From positions 219,504 to 283,503 of the forward strand of contig JAVRFV010002366.1 of NCBI GenBank assembly GCA_032716605.1: a stretch of DNA of 64,000 bases, given 5' to 3'. The stretch comes from Paralithodes platypus (taxonomy: Eukaryota > Arthropoda > Malacostraca > Decapoda > Lithodidae). Below the pieces are notes generated by a model that saw nothing but the letters and a program-made list of their open reading frames with translations, did not search any database and was not told where the DNA came from. Of the stretch, positions 1-10,549 are shown piece after piece (the first letter of the stretch is position 1; the number at the start of each line of letters is the position of its first letter). The position numbers were made by a program, and so were the translations under genes.

Positions 1-1494
1 AGGAGAGAGAGAAATTACGTAATGATTGTCAGTGGGCGGTCCTTAGTAGTTCACGTTGGGCTCACTAGAGGGCCGAGTATAAAAAGGGAAGTCTAGCCAT
101 TTTTTGGATCAGAACTCATTAGGCAGAGCGACTTCTCATTTCCCTTGCTAACTATATATATTCTTCTGACTGATGTGAACTTTCTCTACTACCTTACATT
201 CTTATCTCCTCTTTTCCCTACCCTTTTTAACTTCCATGGTCCCGTTGGTGCAGAGCTAGTCAGCCAACGTATTATCGCTTGAGTTCTCATGAGATACATG
301 CCTATTAGATAGCCTATTTTGGAAGGGTTAACTTAGAATAGGATTGATTTATGTTTGTTGCACTTGTATATGCATTTCCCTGTGTGTTATTATTATTCCT
401 GTTTCTGCTAGTCTAGGTAATGCTAGACTGGGGTAAGGCTTTTCTGTGTTACGAGTTGTTGTTTGATGCAGTGGTTAAGCGATAAACCTGCATACTCGTT
501 TCGGTTCAGTGAAGCCTAGGTTGTCTTCGCGGCTGACTGTGTTGAGTTAATAATTTACAGTGCGTGAGGGCAAGAGCCTAACCACCCTGTATTTTATTAA
601 CAGTTTGTTTTTACTTTGTCAGGAGCCGGGAGAAAACCAGATACAAGGGATCTGGATTTCTCAAAGTGCACTTGTTAGTGTTAACGTAATACTTTAAACA
701 GTTGTGAGGACTTCGCTAGGCTACGAGCCGTTTTTGCTCAGTCACTGCTACCTTTTGCCCACAGTACCCCAGCTAGACTTTACTCGATTAGTAGATACAG
801 AATAGTATTGAAGCTTTCCTTATGTATGATATTGTTTATGCACTATTGATTTCATGTGTTGCACGCTTGGCTACTTTAGTGATTAGTGGCCACGAGCACA
901 ATCCGAGTAGGCTATTGCCGTTGCATTTGCGGAGTACTTCTTTTTAATGTTTGCCATTTACTATTGCATCTTCTTTTAATTATTCTTATGCCAATTTAAA
1001 CCTTTAATAGTATTTAATTGCCAGTGTTTTGCTTATTGAATTACTGTTCAAAATCCGATACGTACTTCTTACGAGCATCCGAGAAGCATCTAACTTTTTT
1101 CAGAAGATTCCTTGCTCGATGCTTAAGGACTATTAATTAACGTAACGTAATAGTGCCGATCCGAAGTAGAGGGTGGAGGACTTCTTAAGTTCTTAGTCAA
1201 GGGTGGATTACTTCGGCTTCGGCCAACACTATTCTTTGGTGTTGTTGTTTCTTACTTCATTGTTTGATTGTTGACCAGACTAGATAATTCCTGTCTCTTT
1301 ATTAGTCTGTTGTTGAACACTAGTACCGAGTTCTTGTATACCCCGTTATAGCAGATTGAACTCTGGAGGGTATTGGTGTTTTTTGTTCGGCTGGCAGTAC
1401 TCAGGGGTTGGGATTGTGTGTTTCCGTTGTGGTAGCGAGCCGTACTCGAGTCCTGATTGAGAGCCCTTGTGTACCCGAGTGCCAGGTCGTAACA
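1..1494 (+). repeat. 5' LTR of the Gmr1-like element (truncated by window)
   Basis: It matches 7027-8523 almost base for base and ends in CGTAACA. A TATA box (TATAAAA) lies at 78-84, about where U3 would drive transcription. Differences from the 3' LTR are mostly one-base indels and a handful of substitutions. Confidence 0.93.
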
Positions 1495-1496
1495 AA

Positions 1497-1513
1497 TGGC
1501 GACCTTGCTTAGG
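1497..1513 (+). promoter_or_regulatory. Primer-binding site of the Gmr1-like element
   Basis: TGGCGACCTTGC begins two bases after the LTR end. The TGG start pairs with a tRNA CCA end. The tRNA identity is not assigned here. Confidence 0.65.
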
Positions 1514-1712
1514 ATTTTGTGAACAGTATAAATTTTTGCAGAGTTGTACAACATTTGTTTGTTTGTATTTTAGCGTGCATATTGAAGAATATATTTTTTT
1601 GTATGGCAATTAGTAAAGCATTTAAGAGACTCCAGTTAATTTAGTAATTACAGTAGTGCTTTCATAGGAAGTTTAACACTTTTGTCTCGAGAATTTTTTT
1701 GTGGACTTCAGT

Positions 1713-3293
1713 ATGTCGTGCATTAGCACTGACGATGAGCGAGAGATGCCATTTGAAGGTGTGCCGTTAGTAACCAGTGAGGAGGATGCTAGAGTTTTTG
1801 TGAGTAAGCGGTACCACGTGACGGAGGAGAGGCTGACTGGGGTGGATGTTTGTGGCTTGCACCTGATAGCCAAGGTTTTGGGCATTTCCAATGTAGCAGG
1901 GATGTCCAAGGGGGAGCTGATTTCCTGGGTGTTGCGTGGGCGACATGGGGTTTCGGAGGAGAGGGCGTTTGGGGGGGTTCCTCCCCAGATCCCCTCTCAC
2001 TCGACTCCCACAGTGCCGTCCACTCAGTTACCGGAGGTTAGCACTCTCCCACAGAGGGATGAAAATTGGCAGATTGGAGTGCCCTCGGGTGGTGCACATG
2101 GTGGTTCCCCAGTTTTTGCCCCCCCTCCTTCAGCAGTGGCAGCTCCCTCTTCCTGCCTGTCTCCAGATATGGTATTTAGACTTGAGCTTGCTAAGATTGA
2201 GGCTAGGAAGCAGGAGAATGAGACCAGGAGGCAGGAGATTGAGGTTAGGAGGCATGAGGCTGAGCTTAGGTACGACTCGGAGAAATATTGTGCTAAATTG
2301 GATTTAGATAAGACCCGTGTCACGGCCCAAGTAAGAGAACAGTCCTTGGCCCAATTAGTCAAATTGGTGCCGGTATTTAGTGAAACTGAAGTCACAGAAT
2401 TTTTTAATCGTTTTGAGAAGAAGTGTAGGGAGCATAATTGGCCTGAAGAGAAGTGGGCAGCTCTAGTCTCCTCAAGACTTACGGGTAAGGGTCTGAAGGC
2501 TTATGATGCACTGCCTTTAGAGTCTTGCATTGACTACCCAGAATTGAAGAGAGCTGTCCTACGGGCATACGAGTTGCAACCAGAAACATATCGATTGAAG
2601 TTTCGGGGTGTTACAAAGACTAGGGAGGCGACCTTTCTTGAACATGCCCGGGGCTTAAAAGATGCACTTAAAAACTGGACACGTTCTGAGAAAGCTGAGA
2701 CGGCAGAACAGTTGACTGAGCTGTTTCTGCTCGAGCAGTTTTATAAGTGTACTGGTGCAGAAATGACTTTAACTATTAAAGAAAAGAACCCAAAAAATCT
2801 ACAGGAGGCAGCTGAGATGGCTGACCTCCGGCTATCACTAATTCGTGGGTGCGGGTCTGCCCAGCGTAGTGAGGCAGGTAACAAGGGGCGTGACGCCCCA
2901 CCCCCCCGAGTTAGTGATATACCTTATGCAAACAAGTACAAGAGCCATGATACCAAGACTGACCACAAGACTAGCACCGTCCCATTTAAGAAGGGGCCGG
3001 GCCCTTCCCAGTACCAAGGGAAGCCCAAAGGGGAGTTGGAGTGTTATCATTGTCATAAAAAGGGGCACTTTGCAAGAGTCTGTCCTAGCAAACCACCTAC
3101 AGCAGCTGTGTCTTTGGCCTGCAACATTGGTGTGTTTCCGAAGTCATCTGAGTTTGCCCGGGGCAGTTCGTCAGAAGCTGAGGCACAGCCAATGCAGAAG
3201 CACCTGGGAGGCTCGAACCCTGCTCAGGATGTTTTTTGCGACCATAGAGGGCGGGGTTGCGTGATGTGGGCGGGGCGCAAGCATATGGAGTAG
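1713..3293 (+). CDS. gag: Gag polyprotein of Gmr1-like element with SCAN-like capsid segment
   Basis: This encodes the structural protein that packages the element RNA. I start at the first ATG of the frame (1713). The N-terminal half is low complexity, with a charged Arg/Glu-rich coiled-coil-like stretch coded around 2190-2290. A capsid region coded at about 2380-2860 contains YRLKFRG, then TFLEHARGLKDALKNW, then LFLLEQFYKCTGAEMT. This pattern resembles the SCAN domain, which has been proposed to derive from Gmr1-like capsids. One CCHC zinc knuckle (CYHCHKKGHFARVC) is coded near 3040-3080. The frame is intact. Its end overlaps pol, which lies in the -1 frame, between 3248 and 3293. I see no canonical slippery heptamer in the overlap. 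Confidence 0.85.
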   Translation: MSCISTDDEREMPFEGVPLVTSEEDARVFVSKRYHVTEERLTGVDVCGLHLIAKVLGISNVAGMSKGELISWVLRGRHGVSEERAFGGVPPQIPSHSTPTVPSTQLPEVSTLPQRDENWQIGVPSGGAHGGSPVFAPPPSAVAAPSSCLSPDMVFRLELAKIEARKQENETRRQEIEVRRHEAELRYDSEKYCAKLDLDKTRVTAQVREQSLAQLVKLVPVFSETEVTEFFNRFEKKCREHNWPEEKWAALVSSRLTGKGLKAYDALPLESCIDYPELKRAVLRAYELQPETYRLKFRGVTKTREATFLEHARGLKDALKNWTRSEKAETAEQLTELFLLEQFYKCTGAEMTLTIKEKNPKNLQEAAEMADLRLSLIRGCGSAQRSEAGNKGRDAPPPRVSDIPYANKYKSHDTKTDHKTSTVPFKKGPGPSQYQGKPKGELECYHCHKKGHFARVCPSKPPTAAVSLACNIGVFPKSSEFARGSSSEAEAQPMQKHLGGSNPAQDVFCDHRGRGCVMWAGRKHME

Positions 3294-6274
3294 AGGTCTT
3301 GCGTGATACAGGTGCTTCCCAGACTCTGATGGAAAACTTGACTGGCTACCCTATAAACGCGGCTCGGGTGGTAGTGGTGCAGGGTATTAATGCAACTCGG
3401 TCATACCCGCTGGTGCGGTTGGAGTTGGAGGTGGATGGTGTGGCACGTGAATTGGATGCCGGAATTGTGGAGAAACTGCCAGTGGAGGGCGTCGACCTTC
3501 TTCTCGGCAACGACTTTGCAATGCCCGCTTCTGAGGTTCTACCCTTAGTCGTTGCCGAGAGGCCGGCCGACGTGAGTAGGGAAGAGCAAGAGTGGGTCGA
3601 GCGGTGCCAGACACAACCCATGGCGTGTGTTGTCACCCGAGCTCGGGCAGCTAAAGTGTCACAGCCTAGTCCTCCTTCTTCAGACCAGCGGAGGAACGAT
3701 CAACAGGAGGAGGCTAAAGCTGGAGTTGGTTTTAAGAGTTTTGACTCGGCGGCTCTCCTGGGTGATTCAGTATTAGCACCATTACTTAATTCTGGAGTAG
3801 CCCCTGGGCCTGTCATCGAGAGTGACGAGGCTGGGCATGACGAGTCTCCACGACAGCAACGTTATGTACATCGAGAGAGACAGAGGGAGCAGCCCAGTAT
3901 CGGGGAAGGTCATGCATTGCTCCGGGAGCAGTTAGATCGCTTGGCACCCTCAGATATACGTCGGTTGCAACTAGAGGACCCTGAGCTCCAAACGTGTGCT
4001 AATGGAGCTGTAGAGCTCGACGAGGACGGCGATGCACAGCCAGGAGATTTTTTTTATTTAGAAGGCATCCTCTATAGGCGTTTTCAAGACCCTAAACGTA
4101 GTTGGAAAAAGGGGTCCGGAGTAGTGGACCAGTTGGTGGTGCCACGGGAGTGCAGGGATAGCCTACTGAGGCTGGCGCATGACATACCACTGGCAGGACA
4201 TCAAGGGGTGCTTGAGCGGTGGCATGCTACACTTAAAAGCATGCACAGGTGTTATTGTGCTGACAACGGTATGGATTGGGATCTTGGATTGCCTTATGTG
4301 CTGTTTGCTGCTCGGGAGGTACCTGGTGAGAGCCTGGGATTTAGTCCAAACGAGCTGATTTTTGGACACCGTGTCATGCTGAAAGAAATTTGGGAGGGGA
4401 CTGTGCAGCCTTGTCCATTATTAAAGTATGTGCTTGAAAGCCGTGAGCGCATGCTTAAGAGTCTGGAGATGGCAGGTAGAAATTTGACAGAATCACAAGC
4501 TTTGATGAAGGACAGGTATGATCACAAAGTGAGGCTCCGGAAGTTCACTGTAGGACAAGAGGTATTAATTTTGTTGCCTTTCGGTGGTAACCCCCTCTCT
4601 GCGAAGTACACTGGACCTTATAAAATTGTAGAAAAAATTTCAGACTTAGATTACCTTGTTGCCACTCCAGACAGGAGGAAAAAGAACCAGTTATGTCACG
4701 TGAACCTTATTAAAGAGTATGTGAGGCGCCCCTCTGAGCCTCTCACTGTCCCTGTGTTGGCTTGTTGCGGCCGTGGTGGAGAAGGAGAGGGGGACAGTCA
4801 AGCTTCAGAGGAGGATAGCTGGGATCAACATGTTTCAGCGGATCAGTGGGCGGGGAACTCGAGCCTAAGGGCTGACGAGGCTATAGCTCATTTGCCTGAG
4901 CCGCAGTTTGATGCTATCCGTCAGTTGTTCGGTTCATACCTCACTGTATTTGCTGAACACCCAGGCCTCACTACTCAGGTTATGCATGATGTTGACGTGG
5001 GGGACCATCTACCCTTTAAGTCAATCCCGTACCGTGTGCCCCCCATAAAACTACCAGCTCTGAGGGATGAGTTGGAGTATATGCTCGGTAGAGGGATGAT
5101 AGAGAAAGGCACAGTTAAGTGGACTTCCCCCGTAACACTGCAGCCTAAGCCAGATGGCAAGGTACGCTTTTGTATTGATTTCCGTAGGTTAAACGGTTTG
5201 ACTCCAACTAACCCATATCCTCTTCCTCGGGTTGATAGTGTTGACAAAATTGGTAATGCTCGTTTTTTGTCTAAAGTAGATTTAGTAAAAGGTTACTGGC
5301 AAGTACCTTTGTCCGAGCGTGCTAAAGAGGTATGTGGTTTTGTTGTGGACGGGAGTACCTACCGGTGCAATGTTATGCCTTACGGACTTAAGAATGCACC
5401 AGCAACGTTTCAGAACCTGATGAATTAAATTGTAAAGGACATTCCAAATTGCACCGTATATTTGGACGATGTAATCATTTATGATGACGACTTTGAGAGC
5501 CATTGTGAGCACCTTGAGACCTTGTTCCGGAAACTTAGTGAAGCAGGTCTGGTAGTAAATTTGGCAAAGTGTGACTTCGTAAAAGCCACTGTGCAGTACC
5601 TTGGGTTTGTAGTGGGAAGGGGACAGGTGTGCCCGCCTCAGAACAAGGTACAGGCTATCAATAAATTTCCGCACCCAACAACCAAGAAGCAGATTATGAG
5701 ATTCTTGGGTATGATAGGCTACTACAGACGCTTCATAAAAGGTTACTCAACGGTGTTGGCACCTCTCAGAGATTTGTTATCTAAAGACAAAAAGTTTTTG
5801 TGGGCACCTGAGTGTGAAAAGGCTTTCACTTTGGTGAAACATTTGCTATGTACTCACCCGATACTCAGGGCCCCAGACTTTAACAGGCCTTTTCAGCTGG
5901 CAACAGATGCTAGTGGTGTAGGGGCTGGTGCCGTCTTGCTACAGACAGACAATGAAGGTGTGGAACACCCAGTAAGTTTCTTTTCTAAGAAGTTCAATGC
6001 TGCACAGAAGAACTATTCTACAATAGAAAAGGAATTACTGGCGATTGTGCTGTCGCTCAGGCACTTCGAGGTGTATGTTCCAGCCTATGGCCCAGTCATG
6101 GTTATCTACACTGATCATCACCCTTTGAGATTCCTGAATCAATTTCACAATCGCAATATGAGACTGACCAGGTGGTCTTTGATGTTGCAGGAGTATAACC
6201 TGGACATCCGTCATATTGCTGGATGTGACAATGTGATCGCGGATTGTTTATCAAGGGTGGATGATCAGTCGTAG
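3257..6274 (+). pseudogene. pol: Pol of Gmr1-like element: PR - deleted IN - RT - RNase H
   Basis: Domains in order: an aspartic protease with DTGASQTLM (about 3305); the integrase zinc-binding start (AHDIPLAGHQGVLER, about 4165-4220); then directly the end of the integrase catalytic domain (RWHATLKS, about 4216) and the integrase C-terminal region (to about 4720); then RT from about 4930 with YLDD at 5459-5470; then RNase H with TDAS (about 5905) and a tether ending at 6274. Integrase before RT is the Gmr1 order. The integrase lacks the second half of its zinc finger and the first two catalytic Asp residues. A TAA stop at 5426-5428 interrupts RT a few codons before YLDD; the frame continues unchanged after it. 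The element cannot make a working pol on its own. Confidence 0.9.
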
Positions 6275-6670
6275 GCTATCACAGGTGTGTGGGTTTGAAG
6301 TGGAGGAAAATAGGCTGCCCTTATAGTGCAGCCGGGAAAAACATATTAAAATATAAAAATCATATAAAAACTCTTTCTTTTGATATAGATAATCGTATAA
6401 GTTTGTCATAGCCTATAGAGTTTGAGTAGTCCACAAACTATCAAACGGCTGAGCTGCTGTAAGCTCGCTCTGGGAACATGATATTGTGTCTTTTTGCTAT
6501 TGTTGGGAGGAGTTATAAAATGTGATTTTTTTTTTATAATAAGATGTGTTTTTGTTAATAAACTCAGCTTTGTTTTAGTGCCATGCGGTCGCTGGGTGTG
6601 AGGGGCTTGATGGGGTTCTGTGTTTGTCAGATTTTAGCTCAGGGTTGAGCAAGTAAAATCTTGGGGGAGG
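6275..6670 (+). other. 3' untranslated part and polypurine tract of Gmr1-like element
   Basis: No reading frame is recognised and there is no env-like gene. The last bases (about 6656-6670) contain a purine run, TTGGGGGAGG, directly before the TG start of the 3' LTR, as expected for the plus-strand primer. Confidence 0.7.
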
Positions 6671-8523
6671 TGTGACGCATATCCAGTGTGAGCATGCTGT
6701 ACAGAACGCCTAGTCATGCCCCACTCTCGCTAGGATCGTCAGGGCAGGAACTTTGGCTGTAGTCTATGTAGAGTTTCCTAACTTAGTTCATGTGAGCCGT
6801 TGTACTATAAGTAATATGAATATGTATTTTGTTTCATCTGAGTCAACGAGTTCTATTTATATCATTAGTTATAAGTATTGTATGTAAAACTTATTTGTAA
6901 TGATGGGAGAAGCGGCAGCCACAGTTGGGGGTCAGTGGGTGCGCCATGCGGGAGGTGGGCCTAACTCACTAGCACTCCCCCCCTCCCCCCTCCCCTCAGT
7001 GCTAGGAAAGCCTTTGTCAATTCCAGAGGAGAGAGAGAAATTACGTAATGATTGTCAGTGGGCGGTCCTTAGTAGTTCACGTTGGGCTCACTAGAGGGCC
7101 GAGTATAAAAAGGGAAGTCTAGCCATTTTTTGATCAGAACTCATTAGGCAGAGCGACTTCTCATTTCCCTTGCTAACTATATATTCTTCTGACTGATGTG
7201 AACTTTCTCTACTACCTTACATTCTTATCTCCTCTTTTCCCTACCCTTTTTAACTTCCATGGTCCCGTTGGTGCAGAGCTAGTCAGCCAACGTATTATCG
7301 CTTGAGTTCTCATGAGATACATGCCTATTAGATAGCCTATTTTGGAAGGGTTAACTTAGAATAGGATTGATTTATGTTTGTTGCACTTGTATATGAATTT
7401 CCCTGTGTGTTATTATTATTATTCCTGTTTTCTGCTAGTCTAGGTAATGCTAGACTGGGGTAAGGCTTTTCTGTGTTACGAGTTGTTGTTTGATGCAGTG
7501 GTTAAGCGATAAACCTGCATACTCGTTTCGGTTCAGTGAAGCCTAGGTTGTCTTCGCGGCTGACTGTGTTGAGTTAATAATTTACAGTGCGTGAGGGCAA
7601 GAGCCTAACCACCCTGTATTTTATTAACAGTTTGTTTTTACTTTGTCAAGGAGCCGGGAGAAAACCAGATACAAGGGATCTGGATTTCTCAAAGTGCACT
7701 TGTTAGTGTTAACGTAATACTTTAAACAGTTGTGAGGACTTCGCTAGGCTACGAGCCGTTTTTGCTCAGTCACTGCTACCTTTTGCCCACAGTACCCCAG
7801 CTAGACTTTACTCGATTAGTAGATACAGAATAGTATTGAAGCTTTCCTTATGTATGATATTGTTTATGCACTATTGATTTCATGTGTTGCACGCTTGGCT
7901 ACTTTAGTGATTAGTGGCCCACGAGCACAATCCGAGTAGGCTATTGCCGTTGCATTTGCGGAGTACTTCTTTTTAATGTTTGCCATTTACTATTGCATCT
8001 TCTTTTAATTATTCTTATGCCAATTTAAACCTTTAATAGTATTTAATTGCCAGTGTTTTGCTTATTGAATTACTGTTCAAAATCCGATACGTACTTCTTA
8101 CGAGCATCCGAGAAGCATCTAACTTTTTTCAGAAGATTCCTTGCTCGATGCTTAAGGACTATTAATTAACGTAACGTAATAGTGCCGATCCGAAGTAGAG
8201 GGTGGAGGACTTCTTAAGTTCTTAGTCAAGGGTGGATTACTTCGGCTATGGCCAACACTATTCTTTGGTGTTGTTGTTTCTTACTTCATTGTTTGATTGT
8301 TGACCAGACTAGATAATTCCTGTCTCTTTATTAGTCTGTTGTTGAACACTAGTACCGAGTTCTTGTATACCCCGTTATAGCAGATTGAACTCTGGAGGGT
8401 ATTGGTGTTTTTTGTTCGGCTGGCAGTACTCAGGGGTTGGGATCGTGTGTTTCCGTTGTGGCAGCGAGCCGTACTAGAGTCCTGATTGAGAGCCCTTGTG
8501 TACCCGAGTGCCAGGTCGTAACA
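6671..8523 (+). repeat. 3' LTR of the Gmr1-like element, 1,853 bp, TG...CA
   Basis: It starts TGTGACGCAT and ends CGTAACA. A TATA box lies at 7104-7110. The LTR is unusually long. A related but divergent LTR is present as a solo copy at 23765-25558. The target duplication cannot be checked because the left flank is outside the window. Confidence 0.92.
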
Positions 8524-8976
8524 CTTTAGATAGGTGAAGCGTTGTATATCTGTGAGGTCGGGATTGTCATGGATGGTACACTTGAACATCTCCCAGAATT
8601 CCGACCACATGGTGGCATCACCTTCAAATTTTGAGAGAGTAAGATGTGGTAATTTGACTGCGGATTTCTTTGGCTCTTTCCTAACCTCCTTCTTGACCTC
8701 TGTAATCAGGATCCCCTTCAGTGTGGCAACGATTACTTGTATGCCCTCCATATATAGGGTATCCTCTCTGATCACCTCGATATACTCGGCGTCCTCGCAA
8801 GTGTCGGCCAGGTCCTCCTGTGTGACCTCATACTTGTCAAGTTGCTTTTGAATACTGAGCAACCTGGCCTCCACCTCCACTCTAGACGCCGAATCAAGGA
8901 ATTCGTCAATATCAGAGGTCAAGACCGTCAAAGAGCCCTTAAGTCCAGCCCGACGCTTTTGTACGCTTTTAGCCAT
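8524..8976 (-). pseudogene. gag: BEL-B Gag, N-terminal part (DUF1759-type), truncated by insertion
   Basis: The ATG on the minus strand is at 8974-8976. About 150 residues follow, with an N-terminal coiled-coil-like region and then the BEL gag signature LPHLTLSKFEGDATMWSEFW followed by IQRFTYLKC. The same signature appears in BEL-A (LPVFDSDPTLWLGFWDMF) and BEL-C (LPVFDGDPTQWVGFWELF), which fixes the family. The frame runs on into the Gmr1-like LTR, but everything below 8524 is foreign. No stop or frameshift is seen in the surviving part. Confidence 0.88.
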
Positions 8977-9723
8977 GATTATACAGGAAGGAATTCTAAT
9001 TACGTTAAATCAAACTATCAATGCCAGACCGAATAAGTTGCGGCCAACAATACAGTACTCCGAGAAATCAAATAAATCGCGAGCCGAAAATAAAACACCC
9101 TCTCGAAATGCGGAATAAGAATTGTGCGCAATGTAGACTAGCAATCTGGAGCTTTTCAATTTAACTCCTTACAAAATAGTTATGAAATTATAGAATCATT
9201 ACACCATAAGTTAAGAAAAGCCGGGAGGGAAATTTAGTACAATACAGTATAGGCCAAAAGTCTACAGATGTCAAAAAGAGAAGTACCGTTTAAAGTTATA
9301 ATAAAGTAAAGAAGAGAGTGAGCCTATAGGGTAATTGAAACAGGCTAAACTCAATGGGTACCGCTAATTTTATATTATTAAATTAATAAATGTGAAAATT
9401 GTACACAAGAAAAATTCATCTCAAGAAGTCACAAGGAAAAAAGTTTTGAGTTGGATTAACACACACTCAGCCTATCAGCTATCATATTACCCCGCCTCCA
9501 GGGCACACGACGAGAGAAGAATTTAGAATGACATGTGAATCTAATAAAGAAGTTATTGGACAGTATAAATTTGATATAGAATGAATAACCTTAACTTTTG
9601 AAATTATTATACAGTACAGTATGGATGATTTTAATCTTAGTGCCAATCAATTGTTATATAATTTGGGCCTAAAGGTTTTACAATCAAAATTTAATTAATA
9701 TACTGTACCGATTTGAAGGCTTA
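8977..9723 (-). other. BEL-B spacer between SGNH ORF and gag
   Basis: AT-rich sequence of about 750 bases without a recognisable gene. BEL-A and BEL-C have spacers of about 400-500 bases in the same place, so it is probably the leader of gag. Confidence 0.5.
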
Positions 9724-10524
9724 CTAATCTAGGCTATACTGATTTTGTTGATCAACTCTAACGTCATGGTGGGTAAACATCTCGTCGTATGACCTGGCGA
9801 CCATGGCAAATTCGTCTTGCATAAAGCACCGACGACAGGTGGCCAGGATCTCCGAATAGAGACGCTTTGATGCCTCGTGCGTGAGGTGTACCCCGTCGGG
9901 ACTGAAGTCAGCCTCAGAGGTATTCATTGACTGATAGCGCTCCCGGGTGAATGGGATATGGCGCTTTAGCCATCGGTTAACCGCATTTCTAATGCGGTTA
10001 AACTCGTCCGTAGAGACCCCTCGTGGAGCCTGCCGCTTCTCTACCCCAATCACCCGGACTTCTCCCCCCGAGAGCCGCACCACCTCCTCAGCTAGGACCT
10101 CAATCCCCTCCGCAATCCCTCTCGGACTGACCCCGCTCCTTATCTCATTTCCTCCTATCACCAAGAAGGTCAAGTCGGGCTTCAGCTCTAAAAACTGACC
10201 CCAGGCTTCTGTTGATCTCAAGGTGCTGACGCGGGCACCTGGGGCGGCCAGAGGAGTCACGGAAAAGAAAGGCCTGTGGACGGCTTGGTCCACGTACAAA
10301 TCCATGACGTAGGAGTGGCCCAAAATCGCCACCTTCCTAATTGGGCCTGGGTACACAGGCCTATCAACCACCGCAGGATAATCTTCCCCTACCCCACCAC
10401 CCGCGGCACCATGACGCCAAACGCCCTGGGCCAGGAGGGATAGACGAAATATGGCACAACAACAAAAATTAACCACGTAGGCTAGGCCACCACCAACCAC
10501 AAAAAAAAGGGGGGGGGCAAACAA
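9724..10524 (-). CDS. SGNH/GDSL-hydrolase-like ORF of BEL-B, 5' of gag
   Basis: An open frame of about 266 codons without stops. The conserved blocks of SGNH hydrolases are visible: catalytic Ser in ILGHSYV (the usual GDS is GHS here), the block II glycine in PGARV, the block III Asn in IGGNEI, and the catalytic Asp/His in SPDGVHLTHEAS. By family knowledge such proteins are esterases or lipases; the substrate is unknown. The N-terminal part is hydrophobic (FFVVGGGLAYVVNF) and is followed by GGGVGEDY, a motif also present in the BEL-A and BEL-C homologues. No in-frame ATG precedes the domain: the frame opens at TTG (10524), and the only nearby upstream ATG is out of frame, so the true start is unresolved. 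It begins about ten bases after the primer-binding site. Confidence 0.8.
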   Translation of the reverse strand: MFAPPLFFVVGGGLAYVVNFCCCAIFRLSLLAQGVWRHGAAGGGVGEDYPAVVDRPVYPGPIRKVAILGHSYVMDLYVDQAVHRPFFSVTPLAAPGARVSTLRSTEAWGQFLELKPDLTFLVIGGNEIRSGVSPRGIAEGIEVLAEEVVRLSGGEVRVIGVEKRQAPRGVSTDEFNRIRNAVNRWLKRHIPFTRERYQSMNTSEADFSPDGVHLTHEASKRLYSEILATCRRCFMQDEFAMVARSYDEMFTHHDVRVDQQNQYSLD

Positions 10525-10530
10525 GTGAAA

Positions 10531-10543
10531 GGTCGAAGGACCA
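10531..10543 (-). promoter_or_regulatory. BEL-B primer-binding site
   Basis: On the minus strand this reads TGGTCCTTCGACC, a few bases after the LTR end. BEL-A has the same first ten bases (25722-25731), which supports both assignments. Confidence 0.7.
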
Positions 10544-10549
10544 ATTATA

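Larger units (their letters stand above)
1..8523 (+). mobile_element. Gmr1-like Ty3 LTR retrotransposon, 5' end cut by window
   Basis: The element has LTR, PBS, gag, pol and LTR in order. The internal part runs from 1495 to 6670. The 5' LTR lacks its first 356 bases because the window begins inside it. Pol order is protease, integrase, reverse transcriptase, RNase H, which is the hallmark of Gmr1-like Ty3 elements rather than ordinary Ty3/gypsy. The two LTRs differ by only about ten substitutions and small indels over about 1,490 bases, so the insertion looks recent. It lies in plus orientation inside the gag gene of a minus-strand BEL element (BEL-B), whose coding resumes at 8524. Pol is disabled by an internal deletion and a stop. 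Confidence 0.9.

Noticed and set aside
3248..3293. Programmed -1 frameshift site between gag and pol of the Gmr1-like element
   Set aside because: The frames overlap in the right way, but no canonical X-XXY-YYZ heptamer or clear downstream pseudoknot was seen.
6900..7094. Small ORF inside the Gmr1-like LTR
   Set aside because: It lies across the U3/TATA region of an LTR and has no recognisable features.
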